Shown: piece by piece, positions 34,440-42,524 of the stretch
Position numbering within the stretch: the first letter of the stretch is position 1
How the letters are laid out: each line of letters begins with the position of its first letter
NCBI GenBank assembly: GCA_902775555.1
Contig: CACYMQ010000038.1
Location: 1-42,731 of the forward strand
DNA: 42,731 nucleotides
Source: an uncultured Lachnospiraceae bacterium
GTDB taxonomy: Bacteria > Bacillota > Clostridia > Lachnospirales > Lachnospiraceae
Direction of reading: 5' to 3'
Notes under the pieces: model-generated
The model's database searches: none
Told to the model about the DNA's origin: nothing
What the model saw: the letters and a program-made list of their open reading frames with translations, nothing else
Program-made: the position numbers and the translations under genes

Positions 34440-35067
34440 GCGATCCGAAAGAGCGGAGCGTCGGAGGATATGGTGGGCAGGCCTGAACCAGATGACCCGT
34501 ACCATCATACTGATCGCGGTAGCGGTGGTACTGATCATGGGAGGTGTATGGCTGAAGACCTTCCTGTTCGGAAAGGGCGAACCGAAGATCACGACGGACT
34601 ACATAACGGGAAAGCTGGAGGTTGCCAGTGAACTGACCACGGCTGAGCTGACCTATACCGGCCTGGTGAAATTCGAAGACGGTTCCATTCCCTTTCTGAC
34701 GAAGAAGGGATTTACCATGAAATATACCGCTACGGTCAAAGCCGGGATCGATTTCTCCAAGATCGAAGTGGATGTAAACAGCAAGACCGTGGTGGTTACG
34801 ATCCCGGAGACGGAGATCCAGTCCGTAAATGTGGATTCGAATTCCATTGACTTTTATGATGAGAGCCATGCACTGTTCAACTGGAGCAGTAAGGACGATG
34901 TGACGACTGCGATCCAGGCAGCAGAGAATGATGTGTCGCAGAATGCGGATACGGAATCCCTGAAGACCAAGTCCTCCGAACAGACGGAGAAACTGGTCCG
35001 CGGACTGCTGGAGGATGTCATCGGAGACAGAGAATTGGTGATCAAACGCAAGGCTGCGACACAATGA
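34429..35067 (+). CDS. DUF4230 domain membrane-anchored protein
   Basis: 212 residues: a very basic N-terminus (RSERSERAERRR), one helix (about 23-43), then an extracellular domain of mixed strands and helices with FTMKYTATVKAGIDFSKI and VVVTIPETEIQSV, as in DUF4230 proteins. The function of the family is unknown. It overlaps the transglutaminase gene by 11 bp and is the last gene of the second MoxR operon; no terminator is evident directly after it, and the promoter of the candidate RNA begins 62 bp downstream. Confidence 0.82.
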   Translation: MRSERSERAERRRIWWAGLNQMTRTIILIAVAVVLIMGGVWLKTFLFGKGEPKITTDYITGKLEVASELTTAELTYTGLVKFEDGSIPFLTKKGFTMKYTATVKAGIDFSKIEVDVNSKTVVVTIPETEIQSVNVDSNSIDFYDESHALFNWSSKDDVTTAIQAAENDVSQNADTESLKTKSSEQTEKLVRGLLEDVIGDRELVIKRKAATQ

Positions 35068-35129
35068 CGGAACTGTCTGACAATTTAGACAATTTCGGAT
35101 AAATAATTCGAAAAATGTTCATTTTCATA

Positions 35130-35158
35130 TTGACATGTCGCGCAAATTAGACTATAAT
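35130..35158 (+). promoter_or_regulatory. Full-consensus sigma-A promoter for a non-coding region
   Basis: TTGACA, 17 nt, TATAAT: both hexamers match the consensus exactly at ideal spacing, the strongest promoter seen in the window. The predicted start is about 35165. The 62 bp before it are AT-rich with repeated CAATTTAGACAATTT-like segments; no gene follows for almost 800 bp. Confidence 0.9.
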
Positions 35159-35164
35159 GAATTT

Positions 35165-35684
35165 ACACTTAAGTAGAAGTTATCACTGCAGCGACACTGC
35201 AGTTTCTACCCCGATGGTGCGGGGTAAATATATAAGGAAAGGACGGTAGATGGGAAGCCGGAACGGTTTCGGATGCAGTCTTCGGTGGCCGGAGATGGAG
35301 AAAGAGGCTTACATTTTCCAAAGAAATATTTATATAGATTAGGATCGGAAAGCCAATCCGGAACATTCTTCCAGCGAAACAGAGAATAGAATGCATAAGA
35401 TCTATGATCGCAACCTGAAGATGTGGCAACCTGATCATACCTGTTTGAACGTCCTGGAAACCCGGGAGATACAGACGTCATAGAATGGAAATGCTGTATA
35501 GATGTATCATGTAGAAACAGCAGAAGGCGTGATTGATATCACAAGTGGTACGGGAACGTAAGGTAAGGGTTGAACGTGATGAATAGGCGGACCTGCCCGT
35601 TGGCGTAGGCCTGGTGGGAACGCAGAACAACTTCATATGATTTTTCACGGAGGGCTCCACCCGAGATGGATGCCCTCCGTTTTT
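35165..35684 (+). ncRNA. Candidate large structured non-coding RNA, class not identified
   Basis: About 520 nt from a perfect promoter to a strong intrinsic terminator, with no plus-strand reading frame beyond about 31 codons. Local helices follow one another: GTAGAA/TTCTAC enclosing CTGCAG/CTGCAG (35173-35209); CCCCG/CGGGG (35209-35224); GGAGAA/TTTTCC (35297-35319); GGATCGG/CCAATCC (35342-35359); CATTCT/AGAATG (35364-35393); TATGATC/GATCATA (35403-35439, enclosing a repeated GCAACCTGA); TCCTGG/CCGGGA (35452-35467); TGCTGT/ACAGCA (35492-35522); GTGAT/ATCAC (35529-35542); and CCTGCC/GGC..AGG (35592-35609). GAAGTT near the 5' end (35176-35181) can pair with AACTTC near the 3' end (35629-35634). 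It does not look like RNase P, tmRNA, 6S or SRP RNA. OLE, GOLLD and ROOL are of similar size, but I cannot match them from memory. Confidence 0.7.
35647..35684. terminator. Strong terminator of the candidate RNA
   Basis: ACGGAGGGC/GCCCTCCGT (9 bp) plus TCCA/TGGA with one bulged base, loop CCCGAGA, then TTTT. A TTTTT run also precedes the stem, so on the other strand it has an A/T-rich flank but no gene to serve. Confidence 0.9.
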
Positions 35685-35718
35685 CATGCGTATTCACCCA
35701 CGGCACATGTTATCCTTC

Positions 35719-35878
35719 CATGTCATCCTTCCATGTCATCCTGAGCGGGCGCACGCGTGCCGGTGGCACGCAGTTCGTGCGCCGAGTATCGACCAAGCGG
35801 CAGCGCGACGCGAAGGATCTTTACCGGAAGGATCTTTACCGATAAGCTTCCTCGTCGCTATGCGCCTCGGAATGACAA
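35719..35878 (+). repeat. Dispersed palindromic repeat, long form (copy) plus inverted unit
   Basis: Two CCTTCCATGTCAT steps lead into the long form GTCATCCTGAGCGGGCGCAC... that matches the copy at 4333-4419 with few changes (GCAGTTCG for GCGGTTTG). GGATCTTTACCG then repeats, followed by an inverted-type unit CTCGTCGCTATGCGCCTCGG and AATGACA. The region lies between the candidate RNA and the VanZ-like gene. A weak -10 (TACAAT, near 35905) may start the latter. Confidence 0.85.
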
Positions 35879-35945
35879 CACTATGCATCCCGGAGAGACT
35901 GTGGTACAATAAGTCGTTGGATTTCAAAGATAGGAATACGGGACC

Positions 35946-36461
35946 ATGGAAGCAGACGTAAAAGCAGAAAAGAAAAAAACAGTCTTTATTATATTTCGTA
36001 TCCTGCTCATTCTCTGGATGATCGTCATCTTCCTTTTTTCTGCAGCAGACGGAAATGAATCATCCGAAACCAGCGGATGGGTCGGAAGGATGATCGGATC
36101 ATTCCTTCATTCCGATTTCGAGGAGTGGACGGAGGAAGAACAGAAGGCATACGCACAGAAGATTGAGTATCCCATAAGAAAAGCAGCCCATGCAACGGAA
36201 TACGCCGTGCTTGCGCTGCTGTTCTTTGGTGCGATCGATCTGAAGGGCAGAAAGAGATATCTATGCGCCTGGGCAGGTGCGGCGCTCTACGCCTGTACCG
36301 ACGAATTACACCAGCTCTTTGTCCCGGGGCGGGCCGGAAGCGTGATCGATGTCTGTATAGACAGCTCCGGAGCGCTGGTGGGTCTGCTCATCCTGTGGGG
36401 GATCCTTTCGCTCCGCCGCAGGCTCCGTGCTAAATCATCCGAAGCACCCGTGTCATCCTGA
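35946..36461 (+). CDS. VanZ-like family membrane protein
   Basis: 171 residues with four hydrophobic helices (about 14-32, 75-95, 102-115 and 134-150). The VanZ marks are present: FLFSAADG after the first helix, RKAAHATEYAVLALL, and CTDELHQLFVPGRAGSVIDV, then DSSGALVG. VanZ confers low-level teicoplanin resistance by an unknown mechanism, but most VanZ-like proteins have no known role in resistance. TAGGAA precedes the ATG. The stop codon and last residues (APVSS) are encoded by the start of a dispersed repeat copy, so the C-terminus may have been set by repeat insertion. Confidence 0.86.
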   Translation: MEADVKAEKKKTVFIIFRILLILWMIVIFLFSAADGNESSETSGWVGRMIGSFLHSDFEEWTEEEQKAYAQKIEYPIRKAAHATEYAVLALLFFGAIDLKGRKRYLCAWAGAALYACTDELHQLFVPGRAGSVIDVCIDSSGALVGLLILWGILSLRRRLRAKSSEAPVSS

Positions 36462-36542
36462 GCAAAGCGAAGGATCTTTACCGATAAGATTCCTCGTCGC
36501 TATGCGCCTCGGAATGACAAGCATGTGTCATCCTGAGCGGTA
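36451..36542 (+). repeat. Dispersed palindromic repeat, short form plus inverted unit
   Basis: GTCATCCTGAGCAAAGCGAA through GGATCTTTACCGATAAGATT, then TCCTCGTCGCTATGCGCCTC and GGAATGACA, and a second partial GTCATCCTGAGCGG. The first TGA inside GTCATCCTGAGC ends the VanZ-like gene. The remnant at the other side abuts the stop of the DUF6062 gene. Confidence 0.85.
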
Positions 36543-37268
36543 TCAGTCTCCGTCGACGATCTCGGAATTCACCTTCGTTATGGCTCTCGGAAGTGCATCT
36601 CGGGAGTTGTTCCAGGGCTTATCCGCATTCCGGTGGTCGAACTTATCGATGAACCAGGAGGTGTCCGAATTGACCCTCTCCAGATTCTCAAAGAATACCT
36701 TGTTCAGAACGTCATACAGCTGATCCGCATCGGCTTTCCCGAGTCTTTTCCCTGCCTCCTCATAGAGGCGGCCGTAATGCGACAGGCAGAACCCCTTACA
36801 TTCTTCCACCTTAGCCTTGAAATCCGGATCCTTCTTCCAAAGATAGAAGAAGGTATCGATATACCGGTCAAATACGGGCGTGATCCGCTGACAGACAAAG
36901 CAGGTGCTTTCTACAGTGTGGATCAGTTTCACGACAGGAGCTTCTCCTGTTTTTTTTGACAGAAAACCGCCCCGCTCACCCGGGCCCTGATCGGCTGCAC
37001 TTTTCAGATCCTTCAGAAGCTTGTTCATATGCGTGTTCATCATAAGTGCCAGACCCAGACGGTTCTTTCTTGCATAAAGCTGCCGCACATGTACGGAGCA
37101 GAAGCCCAGGCGGTCCGTGACCTCCCGGTTGTCATCCTCCATATAGCTGGGACCGAGAGTGAATTCGATCGCGGAATTCTCGATGGAGTGGAACATTTCA
37201 CAAAACGGGCACTCCGAGTCTCCTTCGAATGCCTCATTGACGGGGATGGTAAAAAGCTGTTCTGCCAT
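36543..37268 (-). CDS. DUF6062 family protein, Cys-rich
   Basis: 241 residues, soluble. Two halves each hold a CxxC pair and a Cys-x2-His: CPFCEMF (about residue 20) with LGFCSVHVRQLY (about 54-65), and CFVCQRI (about 121) with KGFCLSHYGRLY. The symmetry suggests a duplicated metal-binding (probably zinc) module. This fits the pattern I know as DUF6062, common in Lachnospiraceae and without known function. AGGAGGC stands five bases from the ATG. It is divergent from the amino-acid ABC operon, with 174 bp between them, and converges on the VanZ-like gene across a repeat. Confidence 0.8.
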   Translation of the reverse strand: MAEQLFTIPVNEAFEGDSECPFCEMFHSIENSAIEFTLGPSYMEDDNREVTDRLGFCSVHVRQLYARKNRLGLALMMNTHMNKLLKDLKSAADQGPGERGGFLSKKTGEAPVVKLIHTVESTCFVCQRITPVFDRYIDTFFYLWKKDPDFKAKVEECKGFCLSHYGRLYEEAGKRLGKADADQLYDVLNKVFFENLERVNSDTSWFIDKFDHRNADKPWNNSRDALPRAITKVNSEIVDGD

Positions 37269-37357
37269 GCGTGCCTCCTGTTACGCCTTCCGCAGATTCC
37301 CGGATATCACCGAAGCCGGGAAAGAAGGGGTAGTATTTTTATTCCGAGTATTATAAA

Positions 37358-37372
37358 ATAGAAACGTTTCCT
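37358..37372. promoter_or_regulatory. cre-like palindrome between divergent genes
   Basis: ATAGAAACGTTTCCT contains the 10-bp perfect palindrome GAAACGTTTC and fits the CcpA site pattern WTGNAANCGNWNNCW at all but one position. It lies just upstream of a TATAAT -10 (37350-37355, minus strand) for the DUF6062 gene and about 70 bp before the ABC operon. It may be a catabolite-control site or chance. Confidence 0.3.
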
Positions 37373-37442
37373 CTTGTCTATCATACAATAATCCTGGTAA
37401 GTCAGGCAACGGGAAAATCATCTGCCGAAAAGAGGAGGAATG

Positions 37443-39041
37443 ATGAAACTGACAGTAAAGAAGATGCTGATCTTCATGCTCATGGTTCTGGGAATGCTGG
37501 GGCTTACAGCCTGTGGCAGGGAGGTTCCGGAGAACCGCGTGTACAGCGTGGATGATCTGGGCGGAAAGAAGATCGGTGTACAGCTGGGTACAACGGGAGA
37601 TATCTATGTATCTGATCTGGAAGAAGAGGCTCCCGGTACCGTGATCGAACGATACAACAAAGGCGCAGACGCCGTAGCTTCCCTGAAACAGGGCAAGATT
37701 GACTGTGTTGTCATAGACGAACAGCCGGCAAAGGCCTATCTGGACGTAAATCCGGAGCTTCGGATCCTGGATGAGGAATTTACGCTGGAAGAGTATGCTG
37801 CCGTGATCGCCAAAGGAAATGAAGAGCTTCTTTCCAAGGTAAATGATGCACTGGAGGAGCTTCGGAAGGATGGAACCCTTCAGAAGATCATTGACGCCTA
37901 TATTTCGAAGGACGAAGTGAAGGAAACGAAGAAAGAAGAGACCGAAGACGCAGAAGAAGCAGGCAAAACGGATGACACGGAAGAGAAGGGTGATCAGAAG
38001 GAGCAGGATGAAAGCCTGCCCTTCAGCTACGAACAGAAGGTGACCACCGGTGAAAAACTGGTCATGGCTACCAATGCGCAGTTCCCGCCGTACGAATTCT
38101 ATCAGGGCGGAGAGATCTCCGGTATCGACGTGGATATCGCAAAAGCCATAGCGGATAAGCTGGGGCGCGTTCTTGTCATCGAGGATATGGAGTTTGACTC
38201 CATAATCAATGCAGTCAGTTCGGGCAAGGCGGATATCGGGCTTGCCGGCTTTACGGTTACGGATGAAAGAAAAAAGCAGATCAACTTCTCCGAACCCTAT
38301 ACCACCTCCAAACAGGTGGTGATCGTCCGGGATGATGAGGCGATCAGGGAAGCGGACAGTCTGAAGACCAAACTCTATAATAACTTTATCAAGGATGACC
38401 GGTGGATCTATCTGGTGGAGGGTCTGCTCAATACGATCCTTATTACGATCGTTGCGATCCTGATCGGTATCACCATGGGCTTCCTTCTGGCTTTGGTACG
38501 TGTGGCCCATGACAGGAACGGATCCTTCAAGATCCTGAACTTCTTTGCAAAACTCTATGTGACCATTATCCGTGGTACACCCATGATGGTCCAGCTTCTG
38601 ATCATATACTTTGTAATTTTCGAATCGGTAAATGTCAGCAAGATCCTTGTGGCGATCATTGCCTTCGGACTGAATTCCGCCGCTTACCTATGCGAGGTGA
38701 TCCGGTCCGGTATCATGTCCATCGACCGGGGACAGTTTGAGGCCGGACAGAGTCTGGGTCTGTCCTATTCCGTTATGATGAAGAGCATCATTCTTCCCCA
38801 GGCACTGAAGAACGTTCTTCCGGCGATCGGAAATGAATTCATAGCGCTGCTGAAGGAGACTTCCATTGCGGGCTATATCGGTTTGCAGGATCTGACCAAG
38901 GGCGGGGATATCATACGAAGCATTACCTATGAACCCCTGCTTCCGCTGCTGGCAGTGGCGTTGGTATATCTCATCCTTGTCAGCCTTCTGTCTGCCCTGG
39001 TATCAAAACTGGAAAGGAGGCTGAAGAAGAATGAACGGTAA
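37443..39041 (+). CDS. Amino-acid ABC transporter: permuted binding domain fused to permease
   Basis: 532 residues. A lipobox (LTAC, Cys near residue 25) comes first. Residues 34-155 match the second lobe and C-terminal helices of a family-3 solute-binding protein ([19 protein letters not shown] ... [11 protein letters not shown]). An acidic linker (156-200) follows, and then residues 206-305 match its first lobe ([15 protein letters not shown] ... [13 protein letters not shown]). The usual order is lobe 1, lobe 2, so the binding domain is circularly permuted. Residues 325-525 form a polar-amino-acid permease with about five helices and the EAA-type loop EAGQSLGLS. The second of two adjacent ATGs was preferred because AGGAGG lies 4 nt before it but only 1 nt before the first. 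It overlaps the ATPase gene. Likely import of a polar amino acid. Confidence 0.9.
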   Translation: MKLTVKKMLIFMLMVLGMLGLTACGREVPENRVYSVDDLGGKKIGVQLGTTGDIYVSDLEEEAPGTVIERYNKGADAVASLKQGKIDCVVIDEQPAKAYLDVNPELRILDEEFTLEEYAAVIAKGNEELLSKVNDALEELRKDGTLQKIIDAYISKDEVKETKKEETEDAEEAGKTDDTEEKGDQKEQDESLPFSYEQKVTTGEKLVMATNAQFPPYEFYQGGEISGIDVDIAKAIADKLGRVLVIEDMEFDSIINAVSSGKADIGLAGFTVTDERKKQINFSEPYTTSKQVVIVRDDEAIREADSLKTKLYNNFIKDDRWIYLVEGLLNTILITIVAILIGITMGFLLALVRVAHDRNGSFKILNFFAKLYVTIIRGTPMMVQLLIIYFVIFESVNVSKILVAIIAFGLNSAAYLCEVIRSGIMSIDRGQFEAGQSLGLSYSVMMKSIILPQALKNVLPAIGNEFIALLKETSIAGYIGLQDLTKGGDIIRSITYEPLLPLLAVALVYLILVSLLSALVSKLERRLKKNER

Positions 39042-39822
39042 TCCGGATAAGTATAAATACAGGAAAGAACATAAGACAATCTCGGAGGAAGTCCTTCTTT
39101 CGGTAAGGGATCTTAGAAAATCCTTTGACGGAAATGAGGTTCTCCGGGGTATCAGCCTCGATATCCACCGGGGAGAAGTGATCTCCGTGATAGGACCCTC
39201 CGGCTGCGGAAAATCCACACTGATCCGCTCCATGAACCTGCTGGAGACGCCGGACAGCGGAAGTATCATATTTGAAGGAGAGGAGCTGACCGGCAAGAAA
39301 TTAAAGGAACAGAACCGGATCCGGGAGCGGATCGGAATGGTGTTCCAGCAGTTCAATCTGTTTAAGAATATGACGGTTCGTGATAATATAGTATTGGCGC
39401 CGGTGAAGCTCGGACTCATGAGCAGGAAGGAAGCAGAAGCTACGGCGATGAAGCTTTTGGATCAGGTGGGACTGGCAGATAAGGCAAACAATTATCCGGC
39501 CCAGCTCTCAGGCGGACAGCAGCAGAGAGTGGCCATTGCCCGTTCACTGGCGATGAAACCGGATGTGATGCTGTTCGATGAACCCACATCCGCTCTGGAT
39601 CCTGAGATGGTAGGAGAGGTGCTGAGGATCATGAAGGATCTGGCATCGGAAGGAATGACCATGGTGATCGTGACACATGAGATGGGATTTGCCATGGGGG
39701 TATCCGACCGCGTGCTCTTCATAGATGAAGGGCAGATCGGAGCGGAGGGGACTCCGGACGAGATCTTCTCAGATCCGAAGAATCAGAGGCTGAAGGCCTT
39801 TATCAGCCGGGTGCTCCGGTAA
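39031..39822 (+). CDS. Amino-acid ABC transporter ATP-binding protein (GlnQ-like)
   Basis: 263 residues. Walker [11 protein letters not shown]-loop FQQFNLF, signature LSGGQQQR, Walker [14 protein letters not shown] and the switch histidine in VTHEMGFA are all intact. The pattern is that of the polar amino acid uptake family, and it forms the motor for the fused binding-protein/permease encoded just upstream, with which it overlaps by 11 bp. A GGAAAGGAGG site lies before the ATG. An extra N-terminal stretch of about 20 charged residues precedes the ATPase core. Confidence 0.94.
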   Translation: MNGNPDKYKYRKEHKTISEEVLLSVRDLRKSFDGNEVLRGISLDIHRGEVISVIGPSGCGKSTLIRSMNLLETPDSGSIIFEGEELTGKKLKEQNRIRERIGMVFQQFNLFKNMTVRDNIVLAPVKLGLMSRKEAEATAMKLLDQVGLADKANNYPAQLSGGQQQRVAIARSLAMKPDVMLFDEPTSALDPEMVGEVLRIMKDLASEGMTMVIVTHEMGFAMGVSDRVLFIDEGQIGAEGTPDEIFSDPKNQRLKAFISRVLR

Positions 39823-39861
39823 AGCCGGAACGGATGAGTTTTTATTTCGAGGTGAAACACT

Positions 39862-40667
39862 ATGCTACGATCAAGAAAAGAGAAGTGGGCCGTGGTGACG
39901 GGTGCCAGCAGCGGCATCGGTCTGGAATTTGCAAAGCAGCTTGCCCGTCAGGGCTATCCCCTGCTGCTGGTGGCAAGGCGGAGAAAGCGGCTCTTCTATG
40001 TGGAATGGAAGATGCGTGAGGCCGGAGTGAAATGCGAGGCTCTGGTCGCTGATCTTGCCGGGGAGGATGGGAGAAAGAAGCTGGAGAGATGGATGGGGCA
40101 GTTGCCGGGGAGGATGGGAGAAAGAAGCTGGAGAGATGGATGGGGCAGCATGAGGTGGAAGTGTTCATCAATAATGCAGGCTTCGGACTCGCCGGTTCAT
40201 TTTCCGGGACAGACCTGTCACGGGAGCAGGAAATGATCGACCTCAATGTCTATACGCTGCACACGCTTATGAAGACGGCTCTGCAGGCCATGAAGCAGAC
40301 AGGAGGAGGATATATCCTGAATGTAGCCTCCTCCGCCGGACTTTTCCCGGGAGGCCCGTATATGGCCACGTATTATGCAACAAAAGCCTATGTTGCTTCC
40401 CTGACCCAGGGAGTTGCAGAGGAGCTTCGCCTTGAGGGAAGCAGCATGTATGTGGGATGCCTTTGCCCCGGACCGGTCAATACGGAGTTCAATAAGGTTG
40501 CAGAGGTGCAGTTCGCACTGAAGGGGATCACGCCGGAACGCTGTGTCCGGGCTGCGCTGAAGGGCATGAAACGCCGTAAGACGGTCATCGTTCCCACGCT
40601 GACCATGAAGGCGGCGGTGCTGGCCGTTGCAGGGCAGCAGAGAAAGAAGCTGCAGGGCGATGCATAA
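39862..40667 (+). pseudogene. Short-chain dehydrogenase/reductase broken by a 47-bp tandem duplication
   Basis: The first part reads MLRSRKEKWAVVTGASSGIG (the NAD(P)-binding TGxxxGxG motif) and continues to GRKKLERWMGQ. An exact second copy of 47 bp then shifts the frame, and the first-frame product ends in unrelated sequence after 124 residues. The remainder (EVEVFINNAGFG, the catalytic NVASSAG and YYATK) lies in another frame and reaches 40667. Removing one copy restores one 252-residue reductase with all catalytic motifs, the usual family length. GAGGTG precedes the start. Because both copies are identical, the event is recent and could revert by slippage. An ATG inside the duplication might start a fragment lacking the cofactor site. 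Confidence 0.9.
40055..40148 (+). repeat. Exact 47-bp tandem duplication inside the SDR gene
   Basis: The unit beginning TTGCCGGGGAGGATGGGAGA and ending GGATGGGGCAG is present at 40055-40101 and again at 40102-40148 with no differences. As 47 is not a multiple of three, the frame shifts. Each unit is G-rich on this strand. Confidence 0.97.
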
Positions 40668-40736
40668 GGGAGTCCGACCGCTTTCCCACCGGACAGGCGG
40701 TCAGCTTCCAGAAAAAGAAAGGGAAGGAAAATCAAG

Positions 40737-42413
40737 ATGAAAAGTAAAAGTTTGATCAAGACGATCAGTGTCAGTCTGATCCTTCTTGGGGTGATCGCGC
40801 TGATCGCGTTTACCTTGTGTACGGAGGTGGAATTCGGACCGGACTATCAGAGCAAGTACTATGCAACCTGGATTTCGCTGCTGCCGCCGGTGATCGCCAT
40901 CCTGCTTGCGCTTGTCACAAAGGAGGTTTATTCCTCACTTTTCCTTGGGATTATCAGTGGAGCGCTTCTTTATTCGCGCTTCGACCTTGAGCTGGCGTTT
41001 CAGACCATGCTTTTCGGGAAAACGCCTGACGGGGACGCTGCGGGGATGATCCCGAAGCTTTCGGATTCCTGGAATGCGGGGATCCTGGTGTTCCTGGTGA
41101 TCCTGGGGATTCTGGTGTCTCTGATGAATAAAAGCGGCGGCTCCGCGGCCTTCGGACGTTGGGCTTCGAAGCACATAAAGACACGGATCGGCGCGCAGAT
41201 GGCAACCATCGTCCTGGGTATGCTGATCTTTGTGGATGACTATTTCAATTGTCTTACGGTAGGAAGCGTAATGCGTCCCGTGACCGACGGACACAAGGTA
41301 TCCCGGGCAAAGCTGGCTTACCTGATCGATGCAACGGCTGCGCCGATCTGTATCATTGCCCCCATCAGCTCCTGGGCGGCGGCAGTCACCTCCTCTGTTC
41401 CGAATGACGCGGGGATTAACGGCTTCCAGGTCTTCCTGAAGACGATTCCCTACAATTTCTATGCGATCCTGACCATCGTTATGCTGGTCTATATCACGGT
41501 GCGGCGGGTGGATTACGGTCCGATGAAGAAGCATGAGCTGAATGCCATTCGGGGGGATCTTTTTACCACAGGGCCTGTAGAAGGAACAGAGGAAGAAGAG
41601 GCAAATCCCAGAGGCAGGGTGCTGGATCTGCTCCTTCCGGTAGTCGTGCTGATCGCTGCCTGCATCATGGGCATGGTCTATACCGGCGGCTTTTTTGCAG
41701 GGGAGAGCTTTGTGGATGCCTTTGCAAATGCGGATGCTTCGGTGGGGCTGGTATACGGTGCATTTATCGCACTGCTCTTTACCTTCTTCTACTACATGTA
41801 TCGGAATATCATCACCTTTAAGGAATTCATGGCATGTATCCCCAAGGGCTTTATTGCCATGGTATCCCCGATCCTGATCCTGGTCCTGGCATGGACGCTG
41901 TCCGGGATGACCGGTCTTCTTGGGGCAAATGTATTTGTGGCTGAGGCGGTCGGCGGATCCGCGTCAGCATTTCATGCCCTGCTTCCGGCCCTTGTATTTC
42001 TGGTCGGGCTGGGACTGGCGTTTGCAACCGGTACCTCCTGGGGAACCTTCGGGATCCTGATCCCCATCGTTCTGGGCGTCTTCCCCAGCGGGGAAATGAT
42101 GGTGATTTCCATTGCGGCCTGTCTTGCGGGTGCTGTCTGCGGTGATCATTGCTCCCCGATCTCGGATACGACGATCATGGCCTCCGCCGGTGCGCGGTCG
42201 GATCATGTCAACCATGTATCGACACAGCTTCCGTACGCACTTACCGTTGCGGCTGTATCGCTGGTGACCTATATCATTGCCGGGTATTCGGAAAATGCAT
42301 GGATCAGCCTTCCTGTCGGTATCGTCCTGATGATCGGAACCCTGTTTGTGATCGAGAAGATCGTCGGACGGGAGAAGGAGGATACGGCGGACAGGAAAGC
42401 CGAGGAGGCCTGA
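40737..42413 (+). CDS. NhaC-family Na+/H+ antiporter
   Basis: 558 residues with about twelve hydrophobic helices. The NhaC-type blocks are FVDDYFNCLTVGSVMRPVTD (about 165-185, with acidic residues inside a helix), ISSWAAAVTSS and the C-terminal GTSWGTFGI ... GDHCSPISDTTIMASAG. Members exchange sodium for protons, some exchanging amino or organic acids, at the cytoplasmic membrane. The first helix precedes the polar segment CTEVEFGPDY, probably outside. AAGGAAAATCAAG precedes the ATG at a loose spacing. The SDR fragment ends 69 bp upstream; a GACCGC/GCGGTC hairpin without a T-run lies between. Confidence 0.9.
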   Translation: MKSKSLIKTISVSLILLGVIALIAFTLCTEVEFGPDYQSKYYATWISLLPPVIAILLALVTKEVYSSLFLGIISGALLYSRFDLELAFQTMLFGKTPDGDAAGMIPKLSDSWNAGILVFLVILGILVSLMNKSGGSAAFGRWASKHIKTRIGAQMATIVLGMLIFVDDYFNCLTVGSVMRPVTDGHKVSRAKLAYLIDATAAPICIIAPISSWAAAVTSSVPNDAGINGFQVFLKTIPYNFYAILTIVMLVYITVRRVDYGPMKKHELNAIRGDLFTTGPVEGTEEEEANPRGRVLDLLLPVVVLIAACIMGMVYTGGFFAGESFVDAFANADASVGLVYGAFIALLFTFFYYMYRNIITFKEFMACIPKGFIAMVSPILILVLAWTLSGMTGLLGANVFVAEAVGGSASAFHALLPALVFLVGLGLAFATGTSWGTFGILIPIVLGVFPSGEMMVISIAACLAGAVCGDHCSPISDTTIMASAGARSDHVNHVSTQLPYALTVAAVSLVTYIIAGYSENAWISLPVGIVLMIGTLFVIEKIVGREKEDTADRKAEEA

Positions 42414-42524
42414 GGAGGCTGTGCCCCGAAGAAGCGTACAGAGGAAGAAGCCTTTCGTGGGGCGGGGCATGGAAGTCCTCCGGCAGAAATGCAGGAGGAG
42501 CGGATAGAGAAAGGAACAGTCCGG

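Noticed and set aside
35169-35481. Minus-strand frames of about 90 codons across the candidate RNA region
   Set aside because: They have no ribosome site, overlap each other in different phases, show no recognisable domain, and run against a perfect plus-strand promoter and terminator.
35157-35560. A long plus-strand frame interrupted only by TAG codons, suggesting amber recoding
   Set aside because: About four stops in 115 codons is what random sequence gives; no other gene here needs recoding and no domain is recognisable. Kept only as a caveat to the RNA call.
40089-40667. Second part of the SDR gene as an independent 192-residue enzyme
   Set aside because: It lacks the cofactor-binding TGASSGIG, and its ATG exists only because of the duplication; it is better read as the rear half of a broken gene.
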